Source: Candidatus Latescibacterota bacterium
Lineage (GTDB): Bacteria > Latescibacterota > UBA2968 > UBA8231
Reading direction: 5' to 3'
DNA: 64,000 nt
NCBI GenBank assembly: GCA_007571365.1
Contig: RKRN01000055.1
Span: 1-64,000, forward strand
Shown here: positions 16,621 through 25,561 of the stretch, one piece after another
Position numbering within the stretch: the stretch's first letter is position 1
How the letters are laid out: each line of letters begins with the position of its first letter
The notes under the pieces: generated by a model
What the model saw: the letters and a program-made list of their open reading frames with translations, nothing else
Told to the model about the DNA's origin: nothing
The model's database searches: none
Made by a program: the position numbers and the translations under genes

Positions 16621-18612
16621 CTAGTAGTGGTGGGAGAAGACCGGAACTTTGTTGCCGGTGCCACCGGCCAGCAAGTCCACGCCGAGCCAAAACGCCGAGC
16701 AGGTAATCTGCCCCAGTATGAAACCGAGAAAGAGGGGTCGCAGGGCGCGGTAGAGCCGGACTCCACCATACTTCAGGATGAAAGCCTTCAGGACCGATCC
16801 CAAAAAGATGCTGAACCAACTCGCCGAGGTCATGTTGGTGGCACTGACGGCAAAGCCGATATAGTGTATGGGCCACCACAGAAAATGGTGCCGGGCCCAG
16901 ATGAGGGCGGTCATGACGGCGCCGCCGATGCCGGTGAACAACAACCGCGGGCCCATTACGTCGAAAGGCTCCAGCAGGCTGACGGGGTTCAGAATTTTGT
17001 AGGCGGTGAAGCTAGCAGGGCTCTTGGCCATGGCCTGATATGCCCACAGCTCCAAATTGATGCCGCCGTGCTCGTAGGCGAGGTAGATGACCAGCCAGAC
17101 TGAAGAGAGCAGGCTGACGACCATGGCGACGACCATCGCCCAGAACAGGGGACGCCGAAGCGCCCCGACGCCCTCGGCCAACTTCATGCCGTTGATGGCC
17201 GAGGCCATGAGCAGAATGCGCAGGTTGCCGGCCCAGCTAAAGGTCATGGCCAAGCTGAAGATACCGGATGGCGTGACGGAACCGGTGCCGAGAACGTTGA
17301 TGACGATGGTCTGGGCCGTCATTTGGGGCCGGATGAAGCCCAAGCCGCTCTCGGCGATGAGGCGGGCCATGAACAGGAAGACGCCGAATGCCACCAGTAG
17401 GAAGACGATGGTCACCCACAGCGGCACTCCCGATAAGGTGAGCCAAGCCGTCACATAAAGGCTACAGACGCCCAGCAGCAGGGCGGCTGCCCGGTAGGAG
17501 AGCATCTCACCGCTGTCGTCGATGGCGGTGGGGCCGGAACGCCAGACTTTGCGGGCGACCGCCTTGAGGTGATAGCGGGCGGTCCAGATGCCGTACGCGA
17601 TGAGGGCCAGCATGGCACCCATGCCTTGGTGCGCCAGCATCAGGGTCCCCTCCATGAACTTCTCGATTTCTCCCGACAGCCGGTAGCCGAAGGTGTACTG
17701 GAGCCCCATCTGCAGATTGGCCAACAAGTGGAACACCCAGAGGCTGGAGGCCAACGCAAAGCTGAGGAAGTAAGCCAAGCCGAGCACGGTAAAGCTGAGG
17801 AGGACTTCGAGGGCCCCGAAGTCGCGAAAGGGTACGATGACGGTGTACAGATTGACCTTGGGAATGACCGGGAAATAGAAATTCAGTCCGTGGGTACTCA
17901 TCAGGCAGAACGGCACCAAGAAACCAACCCACATGAGCGGGCTCTTCAGAAATGGGCCGAAGCGATCGCCGGGCCGGCCCTCCTCGATCATCTGCAAAGG
18001 GAGCTGCACTAGCGGGAAAAGCAGTCGCTCGTGGTCCACCCACTGCCGGCGCAGCAGCACCATCAGCGCGATCATCATCAGGTATATGGCCACGATGAAG
18101 GTGAGCCAAGCGACCAGCGGCACGACCCAAGCACCCCAAGGAATGGCCGCGCCTTCGGGCAGGCCCTCGAAGAAATAGGTGACCGCGTCGCGGTCGTGAA
18201 CCACCATCCAGCGGTGAATGTGGGGGTGGATGAGCTCGGACCAGTCATTCTCGGCCGTGGCGAAGTAGTAAACCGCCGGGAGCATCGGGATGAGGTTGGC
18301 CGAAAAGCCCCAAGTGGGAATGGTCGAGGCGATAATGAGCATGGCGTAAACCACGGCCAACTCGCCGCGATTGAAGCCCCAAGGCGGATGCACCAGCTTG
18401 AGCAGCGGATTGAGAAAAGCGGTGAGGAGAAAAAATACGGCCACGGCCCCAGCAGTAATGTAGTCCGAGGACATACCGGCCGTGGACAGGGCCAGCCGAC
18501 AGTAGGCAAAGCCGACACTAATGAGCAGGGACAACAAGGCCCCGGCGACGATGCTGCGAACAAAGCGCAGAGGGGACTCGCCAGCGGCTTGTGGGGTGCA
18601 GGAAGCGGCCAT
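16621..18612 (-). CDS. DUF6785/6784-like multispanning membrane protein (second copy)
   Basis: 663 residues on the minus strand, converging on its paralogue with a 31-base gap. It has the same landmarks: 'RRQWVDHERLLFPLVQLP', 'LAHQGMGAMLALIAYGIW', 'ARLIAESGLGFIRPQ' and 'ALRPLFLGFILGQI'. Overall identity with the neighbour looks moderate, so this is an old duplication rather than a recent one. It is divergently transcribed from a Gfo/Idh/MocA oxidoreductase across a 136-base gap, which suggests uptake of a carbohydrate-related substrate for region B. Start ATG at 18612; no strong ribosome binding site is visible. Confidence 0.65.
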   Translation of the reverse strand: MAASCTPQAAGESPLRFVRSIVAGALLSLLISVGFAYCRLALSTAGMSSDYITAGAVAVFFLLTAFLNPLLKLVHPPWGFNRGELAVVYAMLIIASTIPTWGFSANLIPMLPAVYYFATAENDWSELIHPHIHRWMVVHDRDAVTYFFEGLPEGAAIPWGAWVVPLVAWLTFIVAIYLMMIALMVLLRRQWVDHERLLFPLVQLPLQMIEEGRPGDRFGPFLKSPLMWVGFLVPFCLMSTHGLNFYFPVIPKVNLYTVIVPFRDFGALEVLLSFTVLGLAYFLSFALASSLWVFHLLANLQMGLQYTFGYRLSGEIEKFMEGTLMLAHQGMGAMLALIAYGIWTARYHLKAVARKVWRSGPTAIDDSGEMLSYRAAALLLGVCSLYVTAWLTLSGVPLWVTIVFLLVAFGVFLFMARLIAESGLGFIRPQMTAQTIVINVLGTGSVTPSGIFSLAMTFSWAGNLRILLMASAINGMKLAEGVGALRRPLFWAMVVAMVVSLLSSVWLVIYLAYEHGGINLELWAYQAMAKSPASFTAYKILNPVSLLEPFDVMGPRLLFTGIGGAVMTALIWARHHFLWWPIHYIGFAVSATNMTSASWFSIFLGSVLKAFILKYGGVRLYRALRPLFLGFILGQITCSAFWLGVDLLAGGTGNKVPVFSHHY

Positions 18613-18748
18613 TCTGCTTTTGCGGCACCGGAGTTTGTAGGGGACGAGTTGACGGCCTCCGGAGGATTAGCCTGCTTGTCCGGAACTGATTAAAGAAGCG
18701 ACAATTTATGCGTTCTGTCGATGCAGTCCGATTAGGGGGAAAGAGCTT

Positions 18749-19885
18749 ATGACCCAAGACACCAAGACCTATCGCGTCGCCTTGATCGGCTGCGGCCGCA
18801 AGGGGCACGGACACGCCCGGGGGTACGCGGGCAATCCGCGCACCGAGATCGTCGCCGCCGCCGATTCGGACGCCGACAACCTGAAGCTGTTTCTGGAACA
18901 CTTTCCAGTGCCGGGCTATGCCGACTATCGCCAGCTACTCGCCCGCGAAGAGATCGACATCGCCGCCCCGATCCTGCCAGTGCAGCCCAACCCGCAGGTC
19001 GTCATCGCTTGTGCCGGTGCCGGTGTTAAGGCCATTTACTGCGAAAAGCCGATGGCGGCGAGTCTGACGGAATCCGACGCCATGGTTCAGGCCTGCGAAT
19101 CGCGGGGCATCGCCTTTGCCTCGGGCGATGCCTACCGGAACATGCCCCAACATTGGAAGGTCAAGGCCCTTATGGACTCGGGCGACCTAGGGGAGCTGTG
19201 CAGTATCAATCTGTACCAGTCCACCAACGAGATCTCGGGGGGCGGCTGTCAGGGCCTCAGCGTCCTGCGCCTGTTCGCCGCCGACGCCGACGTGGAATGG
19301 GTGACCGGTTGGTGCCTCGGCGACCCGTTTTCGGACGACGACCAGTGCATGGGTGGGCACATCCGATTTGCCAACGGCGTGGACGCCTTCATCCACACCA
19401 AGCGCTCGCCTCTCGAGGGCATTGAGGTAGTGTGCAGCAAGGGCGTGTACCATTCGACTTGGAACAGCGGTCGTCTCTGGCGGGGTGAGCCCCATAAGAA
19501 ACTGGTGGAAGAGGAAGGTTTTTTCGCGGAATTTGGCGATCCAGCAGACTGGATCAACCCCAGCGGTACGCGCCAGCGCAGCGGCATCCAGTCCATTGTT
19601 GAGGCCCTTGACCGAGGCAGCGAACCCCGCTGCAGTGGGGACAACATGAACAAGGTGCTCGAGATCGCCATCGGCCTGCGCCAGTCGCACCGCGAGAATC
19701 ACACCCCGGTTCGCTTCCCGATTCGGGACCGCAGCCAGAAGATCATCCCGGCGCGGAGCCGCTTTCTCAACAAGAAGGAGACCCTAGGCGAGCAGCGTTA
19801 TCGCGAGCAGCTCAAGTCAGCGGCCGAAAAACCGCTCGGCGGAGCCGCCGTAAAAACGGCGAAGCGTTTTCTCGGTTTGGCCTAG
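18749..19885 (+). CDS. Gfo/Idh/MocA family NAD(P)-dependent oxidoreductase
   Basis: 378 residues. The N-terminal Rossmann fold is plain: 'YRVALIGCGRKGHGHARGY' (glycine-rich dinucleotide loop), 'IVAAADSDADN', and then 'GVKAIYCEKPMAASLTE', the EKP signature of the family. The C-terminal half is the usual alpha/beta substrate domain. Members oxidise or reduce sugars, inositols and related polyols with NAD(P). It has a ribosome binding site (GGGGGAAAGAG) before ATG. Downstream, after 122 bases, lies a large all-alpha protein on the same strand, and across from it a UxuA/dehydrogenase cluster, all consistent with sugar or sugar-acid conversion. Exact substrate unknown. Confidence 0.88.
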   Translation: MTQDTKTYRVALIGCGRKGHGHARGYAGNPRTEIVAAADSDADNLKLFLEHFPVPGYADYRQLLAREEIDIAAPILPVQPNPQVVIACAGAGVKAIYCEKPMAASLTESDAMVQACESRGIAFASGDAYRNMPQHWKVKALMDSGDLGELCSINLYQSTNEISGGGCQGLSVLRLFAADADVEWVTGWCLGDPFSDDDQCMGGHIRFANGVDAFIHTKRSPLEGIEVVCSKGVYHSTWNSGRLWRGEPHKKLVEEEGFFAEFGDPADWINPSGTRQRSGIQSIVEALDRGSEPRCSGDNMNKVLEIAIGLRQSHRENHTPVRFPIRDRSQKIIPARSRFLNKKETLGEQRYREQLKSAAEKPLGGAAVKTAKRFLGLA

Positions 19886-20007
19886 AGTCGTATATTCTGT
19901 CCCTGCTCCCGCCCATCACATACTACCGGCCGCTTTGGCGCGTGGGCCATCGGCCGGGGCTAGGTGAAGCAGATGGCCGGGCAGAACCAACGATCAAGGA
20001 GGCTACT

Positions 20008-22038
20008 GTGACCGATATGAGTGCATTGCCGCAGATCACCGCGACCCGGGTGGGGGCACCGCCGGCTTGGGCCTTACTAGAGCGCAATCTCATCGCCCAG
20101 ATGGAGGAAGGGGCTCGGCTCAGGTTTCGCCAGTGTACGGAGCGCGGCGGGGCCATCCTCTACGCCGAGGACTTCGACGATCTCTTTGAGCAATTCTACA
20201 ACTGGGGCTTGTTCTACGCCATGGGGGCGGACGATAGCTTGCTCGAGATGGCGGCGACCGCGTGGAACGCGACCGTCCGAATCAGCGATGAGAACATCGT
20301 CCATCGCACCCGGTTCAACGACCACAAGAAGGTCTTCCGGCCCTCGGCCCGGCGGGAGTTCTGGAATATCGAACAGGCCATGGAGTGGCATCATCTGGGC
20401 GAGGGCATGATGGCCTTCTACGACTTCGGCGTCGCCGACCCGACGATCTCGGAGATGGCCCGGCGCGCCCAGCTCTTCGCCGGATTCTACACGGGCGAAG
20501 ACCCGGAGGCACCCAACTACGACCCAGAGCACAAAATTCTGCGATCCCCTTTCCAATCGAGTCAAGGGCCGTTGCAGGAAGTGGGGGCCGAGACTGCACA
20601 CGCCATGCTCCTCGCGGGGCGCTGGCTAGGCGGCGACGTCAACTACTACGGCGTCCGCGCTAGTCTCTACCCGATCGTGGAAGACCTAGAGCTCGACTGG
20701 TGGGAGGACCCGGCGCGACGGGCGGAGATCGTCGACCTGTTCAACAAGGTGATTTTGCAGTCGGACACGCCCAACAACCTAGGGGCCACGGCGCTGATGA
20801 CCCACGCCTACCTGTACACCGGGGACGAGAAGTACAAACGCTGGGTGCTGGAGTACACCGAGGCGTGGATGGAGCGGGCCGCCAAAAACGGCGGCATCAT
20901 GCCCGACAACGTGGGTCCCCACGGCATCGTCGGCGAGCGTCGCAACGGCAACTTCTGGGGCGGCCAGTACGGTTGGAACCACTATCAGGGCTTCAACATC
21001 ATGTTTCACAGCCTCAACATCGCCGCCGAATGCGCCTTGCTGCTGACCGGCGACTTCGGCTACCTCGATCTGCTCCGCGATCAAGTCAAAATCCTCCTCG
21101 ATGCCTCCATCAAGAGAGAGGACGGTCAGCTAATCATGCCGACGCGCTACGGACCCTCTGGCTGGCAGTACGACCCCCCCCTGCCACGGCGGGAAGACAC
21201 AATTGTGCCGATGCGCCACGTCTACACCGGCCCGATTCCCTGGCGCATGCAGGAGCTGACCCACCTGTACCACGCCTCTATGGCGCGGGAGGACTACGAG
21301 CTGATTGAACGGGTGCGCGAAGGGGAGGTCGAGCGCGACTGGAACGCCATCGGCGACACTGGCGGCGAAAAAAACGGGGGGCAGACCGAATTCGCCCGGT
21401 TCCAGTATTACGACGGCAAGAACTTGGACTGGCCCGAAAAGATCCTAGCGGCCGAGGCGGAGTGGTCCATGCAGGCCATTGACCGGATGTGCAAGGACCA
21501 GCGCACCGCGATCGAAAGACTACAGGAAAACGCCATTGCCGAAAACCCAGTCTTTACCAAGGGGCTGACCCAAGTGACGATGGGAGCCCCCCAGTCCATC
21601 TACAACGGCGGGCTACTGCGCGCCACGGTCCGCTACTACGACCGCGATGAGCAGCGGCCCGGGTTACCGCCCGATGTCGCCGCACTCGTCGACTTTCTCG
21701 CGGCCGACGCCGTGGGGGTCCAGCTCGTGAACTGCAGCCGGGAAGCGGAACGCCGGTTGATCGTGCAAGCGGGCGCCTTCGGGGAGCACACCTTTACGGA
21801 GGTGCGGGCAGAGCATGGCGCGGGGGAGGCACCAGCCATAACGGCCGTAAACGGCCGGTATGTCGCCGTCAATCTGCCGCCGGCGACGCAGGTGCGGCTC
21901 AACGCCGGTCTTTCCCGGTTCAGCAACAAGCCGAGTTATGCTTTCCCTTGGCACGGCGGAGAGATCCCGATCCCGTTTCCCGTAAACGCGGGTGCAACCG
22001 GGCACTCGGGTTCAGCGTACGTGGCGCCGTCTCGTTGA
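20008..22038 (+). CDS. Large uncharacterised, probably all-alpha (six-hairpin-like) protein
   Basis: About 676 residues. I chose the GTG at 20008 because AAGGAGG lies five bases upstream; a GTG at 19942 would extend the frame without such a site. No signal peptide. The sequence is helix-rich with many Trp and Tyr ('MEWHHLGEGMMAFYDFG', 'AAKNGGIMPDNVGPHGIVGE', 'NFWGGQYGWNHYQGFN', 'YLDLLRDQVKILLDAS'), a texture like the (alpha/alpha)6 barrels of glycosidases and polysaccharide lyases, ending in a beta-rich tail. A clear paralogue lies at 61353-63173 and shares 'KNGGIMPDN.GP.G.IGE', 'WGG.YGW' and the 'YNGGLL/ML' region near the end. Catalytic residues cannot be assigned. A role on sugar substrates is inferred from fold impression and neighbours only. 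Confidence 0.7.
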   Translation: MTDMSALPQITATRVGAPPAWALLERNLIAQMEEGARLRFRQCTERGGAILYAEDFDDLFEQFYNWGLFYAMGADDSLLEMAATAWNATVRISDENIVHRTRFNDHKKVFRPSARREFWNIEQAMEWHHLGEGMMAFYDFGVADPTISEMARRAQLFAGFYTGEDPEAPNYDPEHKILRSPFQSSQGPLQEVGAETAHAMLLAGRWLGGDVNYYGVRASLYPIVEDLELDWWEDPARRAEIVDLFNKVILQSDTPNNLGATALMTHAYLYTGDEKYKRWVLEYTEAWMERAAKNGGIMPDNVGPHGIVGERRNGNFWGGQYGWNHYQGFNIMFHSLNIAAECALLLTGDFGYLDLLRDQVKILLDASIKREDGQLIMPTRYGPSGWQYDPPLPRREDTIVPMRHVYTGPIPWRMQELTHLYHASMAREDYELIERVREGEVERDWNAIGDTGGEKNGGQTEFARFQYYDGKNLDWPEKILAAEAEWSMQAIDRMCKDQRTAIERLQENAIAENPVFTKGLTQVTMGAPQSIYNGGLLRATVRYYDRDEQRPGLPPDVAALVDFLAADAVGVQLVNCSREAERRLIVQAGAFGEHTFTEVRAEHGAGEAPAITAVNGRYVAVNLPPATQVRLNAGLSRFSNKPSYAFPWHGGEIPIPFPVNAGATGHSGSAYVAPSR

Positions 22039-22057
22039 ACAGGGCACAGCCGGCGTC

Positions 22058-23239
22058 CTAGGCCGAGGCCAGCACCCGCACGACGTTTTCCCCCATGATC
22101 TTGGCCGCGTCCGTCTCGGAATAGCCATGGTCGATCAACGCCGCGGTGTACTCCTTCCACTGCGGCACACTTTGTGCATGGGAGGAAAGGCCGACATGGT
22201 CAATTCCCACCGCGTTGATTACATGGTCGATGGTGGCTAGGTCGAGCTTGGTGCCCCAGATTTCGGCGTCGGCCAACTTGGCCCGGGCGCGCTCGAACGG
22301 ATCGGGATAGTGCTGTTCCAAGGCGGCGTCGCGCTTGCGTCGGGCCTCGTGTCGTTCGTGCGGAGTTCTCGGCGTCGGTGCCAAGACGCAGACCACGCCG
22401 CCGCCCTCTGCTACTTCCCGCATCAGATCGTCCGGCATGTCGCGCAGACTCCGGCTGAGCACCCGGGCTTTGGTGTGGGTGGCTATCATCGGCTTCGTCG
22501 CCACTGTTAGGGCATCTTTGCAGGTGTAGTCGGAGCAGTGTGCCAAGTCGACGAGCATACCAAGTTCGTTACAGGTGCAGATCACGTCGCGCCCAAAGTC
22601 GGTCAAGCCGGGGGGATCGTTCAACTCGGCGCTGGAGTCGGCCCAAGAGGTCGCGCTCAGGTGACTGGGGCACATGACCCGTATGCCCTCGCGGTACAAC
22701 TCGCGGAGCACGTCGAGACGGTCCGCGATAAAACCGCTCGCCAGCATCAGCACCATCGCGATTCGGCCGTCGGCGACGATCCTAGAGACGTCATCGCCGG
22801 AGTAGGCGACCTCGATGTAGTCCCCGTAGGCCGCGGCGAACTGCTTGTGCTCTTTGAGGTTCATCATCACGCGCTCGCCGAGTTCCTCGCCGGCAAAAAA
22901 TGGCTTCCACTGCCTAGATCCGCGCGTCGGTTCGGTTAGGGAATCGAACTCCGGCGTCTCAGCTACGTACTGTTCCTCCACCCCGAATGCTTGGATGACC
23001 ACGTCAATGCATCCGCGGATGTTCTCCGCTAGATCGACCACCGCCGAGTAGGCGTCGACCACGGTGAGCTGCCGATGGAACTGATCGTACGGGCCGCGAT
23101 CGAAGCGGTCGTCGAGGACGCAATGGCTGGACGCGTCCAGCCGGCCGATCTTTTGCCCGAGCGGCAGGCCCAACCTCTCAGTCTCGCGGCTTTCGACGTA
23201 CTTAGTGCCTATGTCAGGTCGCCTAGTCATCTCGATCAC
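22058..23239 (-). CDS. M19 (membrane/renal dipeptidase-like) amidohydrolase homologue with degenerate metal site
   Basis: 393 residues. Family landmarks are clear: 'GLTDFGRDVICTCNELGM' , 'LVDLAHCSDYTCKDAL' (His234), 'KPMIATHTKARVLSRSLRDM' (His255), 'EGGGVVCVL', and the C-terminal 'GIDHVGLSSHAQ...GYSETDAAKIMGENVVRVL'. In M19 dipeptidases an N-terminal His-x-Asp and a central Glu complete the two-zinc site. Here the corresponding stretches read VVDAYSA (Tyr64, Ala66 in place of His and Asp) and MLASG (Ala167 in place of Glu). It may bind one metal or none, and might have a different reaction. GTG start at 23239 or ATG at 23230; neither has a good ribosome binding site. Last gene of a minus-strand cluster, 45 bases after the UxuA-like gene. 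Confidence 0.78.
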   Translation of the reverse strand: MIEMTRRPDIGTKYVESRETERLGLPLGQKIGRLDASSHCVLDDRFDRGPYDQFHRQLTVVDAYSAVVDLAENIRGCIDVVIQAFGVEEQYVAETPEFDSLTEPTRGSRQWKPFFAGEELGERVMMNLKEHKQFAAAYGDYIEVAYSGDDVSRIVADGRIAMVLMLASGFIADRLDVLRELYREGIRVMCPSHLSATSWADSSAELNDPPGLTDFGRDVICTCNELGMLVDLAHCSDYTCKDALTVATKPMIATHTKARVLSRSLRDMPDDLMREVAEGGGVVCVLAPTPRTPHERHEARRKRDAALEQHYPDPFERARAKLADAEIWGTKLDLATIDHVINAVGIDHVGLSSHAQSVPQWKEYTAALIDHGYSETDAAKIMGENVVRVLASA

Positions 23240-23284
23240 CGACGGCAGATGGCCGATAAAGTGGGCAGCGGCAGCACCTCGCGG

Positions 23285-24340
23285 CTAGGCCGCCCCACCG
23301 CTTTCGTTGAGGACCGCCTGCACCAGCGCCCGCATATAGGCGATGGAGTACGCCACGCCCACGCGACTTCCTCCGAGCATGTCCGGGATGTGATCGGGGA
23401 TGATGGCACCGTCGAACTCGACGGCGCGCAGAGCCTGCATCACGCGGTGCATGTCCTGATAGCCGTCGTCCATCAGGGTTTCAGTCCACGGCTCGGGCAT
23501 GGGGTTGGAGACGTTGCGGAAGTGGATTTTGAAGAGCTTGTTGCGTGCGCCAAAGTAGTGTATCGCCTCCTCAACCGACGCCCCCATGCCCTGCTTGCCG
23601 CCCTCCAACCAGCAACCAACGCACAGACAGACGCCGATATTGGGGCTATCGGCCATGTCCATCGCCCGCTTGTAGCCGGCAAAATTGCCGAAGATGCAGC
23701 GCGGTATTCCGCCCAGGGCATAGACCGGCGGGTCGTCGGGATGGATGCCGATATAGACTCCAGCGTCCTCGGCGACTGGGGCCACCTTGCGGATCATGTA
23801 TTCGTAGTTTTCCCACAGTTCATCTTCTGTGTAGGCGCGGCCGTGGGTCAAGTCGCCGGCAAAGGTCTCGCTACCCCAGCGTCCTGTGGCGTTTTTGATG
23901 TCGAGGGTACGCGCACTCATACCGCCGCGGCGAGTGGTGCGGCCGGTGCTCCAGATGCCGTTGCCCATGTGGGCGTACGTGTGGTAGCGAATGCCAGCGG
24001 CACCGAGGTCGCGGATAAATTGAATGAGTTCAGCGATTTTTTCGTCGCGACCGGGCAGATTGAGCGTAATCTCCGGGACGTTGTGGACCGCGTGATTGGC
24101 GATGCGATAGATATGCAAGCCGTATTGAGCAAAGCGCTCGGCGAACTGCTTGTAGTGCTCAACGCTGTGCAAGGCCGGGTCGTCGATCCCAAGCATGACC
24201 CACTCGACGCCGAGCTGTTGGAAGAATTGCAGATCCTCGTCGCAGACCTTGTGCGAGGTCTGGACGGCAACTTGGATGCCCGGCTTGCTGGCGTACAAAC
24301 CGGGGACAGCGCGTAGTGGGTAGGGTCTGTCGGTGGTCAT
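23285..24340 (-). CDS. Mannonate dehydratase-like (UxuA family) TIM-barrel protein
   Basis: 351 residues from the ATG at 24340, which overlaps the stop of the upstream dioxygenase gene (ATGA). TIM-barrel isomerase/dehydratase with UxuA landmarks: 'AGVYIGIHPDDPP' followed by a glycine-proline-arginine-type 'LGGIPRCIFGN', 'NIGVCLCVGCWLEGG', 'KLFKIHFRNV' and 'FDGAIIPDHIPDML'. UxuA dehydrates D-mannonate to 2-keto-3-deoxygluconate in hexuronate breakdown, using a divalent metal held by His, Cys and Asp residues in these motifs. Relatives also act on other sugar acids, so the substrate is not certain. Neighbours (zinc dehydrogenase, dioxygenase, second UxuA-like gene) fit sugar-acid catabolism. 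Confidence 0.82.
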   Translation of the reverse strand: MTTDRPYPLRAVPGLYASKPGIQVAVQTSHKVCDEDLQFFQQLGVEWVMLGIDDPALHSVEHYKQFAERFAQYGLHIYRIANHAVHNVPEITLNLPGRDEKIAELIQFIRDLGAAGIRYHTYAHMGNGIWSTGRTTRRGGMSARTLDIKNATGRWGSETFAGDLTHGRAYTEDELWENYEYMIRKVAPVAEDAGVYIGIHPDDPPVYALGGIPRCIFGNFAGYKRAMDMADSPNIGVCLCVGCWLEGGKQGMGASVEEAIHYFGARNKLFKIHFRNVSNPMPEPWTETLMDDGYQDMHRVMQALRAVEFDGAIIPDHIPDMLGGSRVGVAYSIAYMRALVQAVLNESGGAA

Positions 24341-25125
24341 AGCGCATGTTCCTTTATCAGGTCTGAGACCGGCTGCGACGTCTCCCAACGCAGCGCGACC
24401 TCTTGGTCCATGCCGCAGAGCCAGTTCCAAGTGCGGATGCGCCGCACCCGGTCGCGGTAGGATTCGACTTCGGTCGCGTATGGCAGGCGCGGACGCTCGC
24501 GATAGGCGGAAACCTTCGCCGCATCGCAGAGCCAGTCTCGCTGGGGCGCGGCCGCACGGTGATAGGAGAACTTGATCATGCTACGGGCGCGGTCGTTGGT
24601 TTTGGGACCGGCCTTGTGCCAGATGCCATAGCGAGTCAGCACCACAGTGCCGGCCGGCACCGTCAGCGAGACTTGGCCGCAGATATCGCCGTAGTGGGCA
24701 ATGGCCTCGCGATCGACGGCGCGGCAATGCGAGCCGGGCAGAACCATGGTCGGCCCGTCGGCGAGCGCGACGCTGTGTGGGTAGTAGTAGCACTGGAGTT
24801 CGACCACATCGTAGCCGCTACCCGAAAGCCCGTCCGAATGCCAAGTCTGGCCGAGGTGTGGCTCCTTAAAAAAGTGGTGGTGGCCGCCTCGGGGCACCAA
24901 GAAATCCTCGCCCAAAAGCGAGCGTACGACCCCGGCGACTTGGGGATGCAGGAGCACCTGCTGAGTGAAATCGTCTGAGGCGATAAAGACGTCGCAGTTG
25001 CCGGGAGCAAGGTCGTCGCAGCGGCGGTTGAAGCACTCGTCAATGACGCTTTCGAGGACGACTAAGCCGGAGGCGACAAAGTCCATGACACCGTCGTCGT
25101 CTAGCGTTGGTCTAATTGGGGACAT
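24337..25125 (-). CDS. Phytanoyl-CoA dioxygenase (PhyH)-family Fe(II)/2-oxoglutarate oxygenase
   Basis: 262 residues, normal length for the family. The double-stranded beta-helix iron triad is visible: 'QTWHSDGLSG' gives His96 and Asp98, and 'YGIWHKAGPKTNDRARSM' gives His170, followed by Arg179/Arg181, one of which should bind the 2-oxoglutarate carboxylate. 'DGPTMVLPGSHCRA' between them is the typical PhyH core. Such enzymes hydroxylate diverse small molecules with O2 and 2-oxoglutarate. Eight bases separate it from the small upstream gene and it overlaps the UxuA-like gene, so the three are one transcript; the substrate is probably a sugar acid or related compound in that pathway (inference). 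Confidence 0.88.
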   Translation of the reverse strand: MSPIRPTLDDDGVMDFVASGLVVLESVIDECFNRRCDDLAPGNCDVFIASDDFTQQVLLHPQVAGVVRSLLGEDFLVPRGGHHHFFKEPHLGQTWHSDGLSGSGYDVVELQCYYYPHSVALADGPTMVLPGSHCRAVDREAIAHYGDICGQVSLTVPAGTVVLTRYGIWHKAGPKTNDRARSMIKFSYHRAAAPQRDWLCDAAKVSAYRERPRLPYATEVESYRDRVRRIRTWNWLCGMDQEVALRWETSQPVSDLIKEHAL

Positions 25126-25133
25126 AGCTCCTC

Positions 25134-25493
25134 CTAAACGAATTTTTCGAGCACAAACTCATAGCCAAGGTAGTCGTTGTCCTGGCCCTCATACGCGTAG
25201 AGCTTGGCGATGGGAAACTGCACCACGCGCCAGCCATCGGCCACCGCTGCGAGCACCGACTCGTAGGGCGGTTTGGCACTGGGTAGAGTCGGCGTTTGCG
25301 GCTGGGTGGCGTCGTACAAAGCCCAGCTAGCCAGCGGCGAGCGCATATTGGTCGATTTGGCGTAGAGATAGAGAATCTGCTGACGGGGTTGGGCGAGTAC
25401 ATCGCTGAGGCGATCGAGATCAGCGGCGGTAATTGCCTCAGTGCGGATCTTGTCTCGGCAGTGGGTCAACCAGTCTTGTATAGCTTCGTGCAT
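25134..25493 (-). CDS. Small hypothetical protein, partner of the PhyH-type gene
   Basis: 119 residues, no signal peptide or membrane segment. Half helical ('DLDRLSDVLAQPRQQ') and half beta ('GWRVVQFPIAKLYAYEG', 'YLGYEFVLEKFV'). I do not recognise a family. It is the first gene of the tight set small protein - PhyH - UxuA-like - M19-like, and begins about 68 bases after the stop of the zinc dehydrogenase gene. On the minus strand a possible promoter with TTGACC (25541-25546) and TTTCTT (25518-25523), 17 bases apart, precedes it. A dedicated accessory subunit or binding protein of the oxygenase is possible but unproven. Confidence 0.6.
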   Translation of the reverse strand: MHEAIQDWLTHCRDKIRTEAITAADLDRLSDVLAQPRQQILYLYAKSTNMRSPLASWALYDATQPQTPTLPSAKPPYESVLAAVADGWRVVQFPIAKLYAYEGQDNDYLGYEFVLEKFV

Positions 25494-25561
25494 ATAGGGC
25501 TCCTATGGCGGCGACATAAGAAAGTGCCCTCATTTAGCGCGGTCAACAAGCGGCGGCGTGC

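Noticed and set aside
23075-24316. Long open frame (413 codons) on the plus strand opposite the M19-like and UxuA-like genes
   Set aside because: It is the antisense shadow of two well-supported minus-strand genes; its translation is rich in His, Val and Asp in the manner of a reverse-complement frame and shows no family motif.
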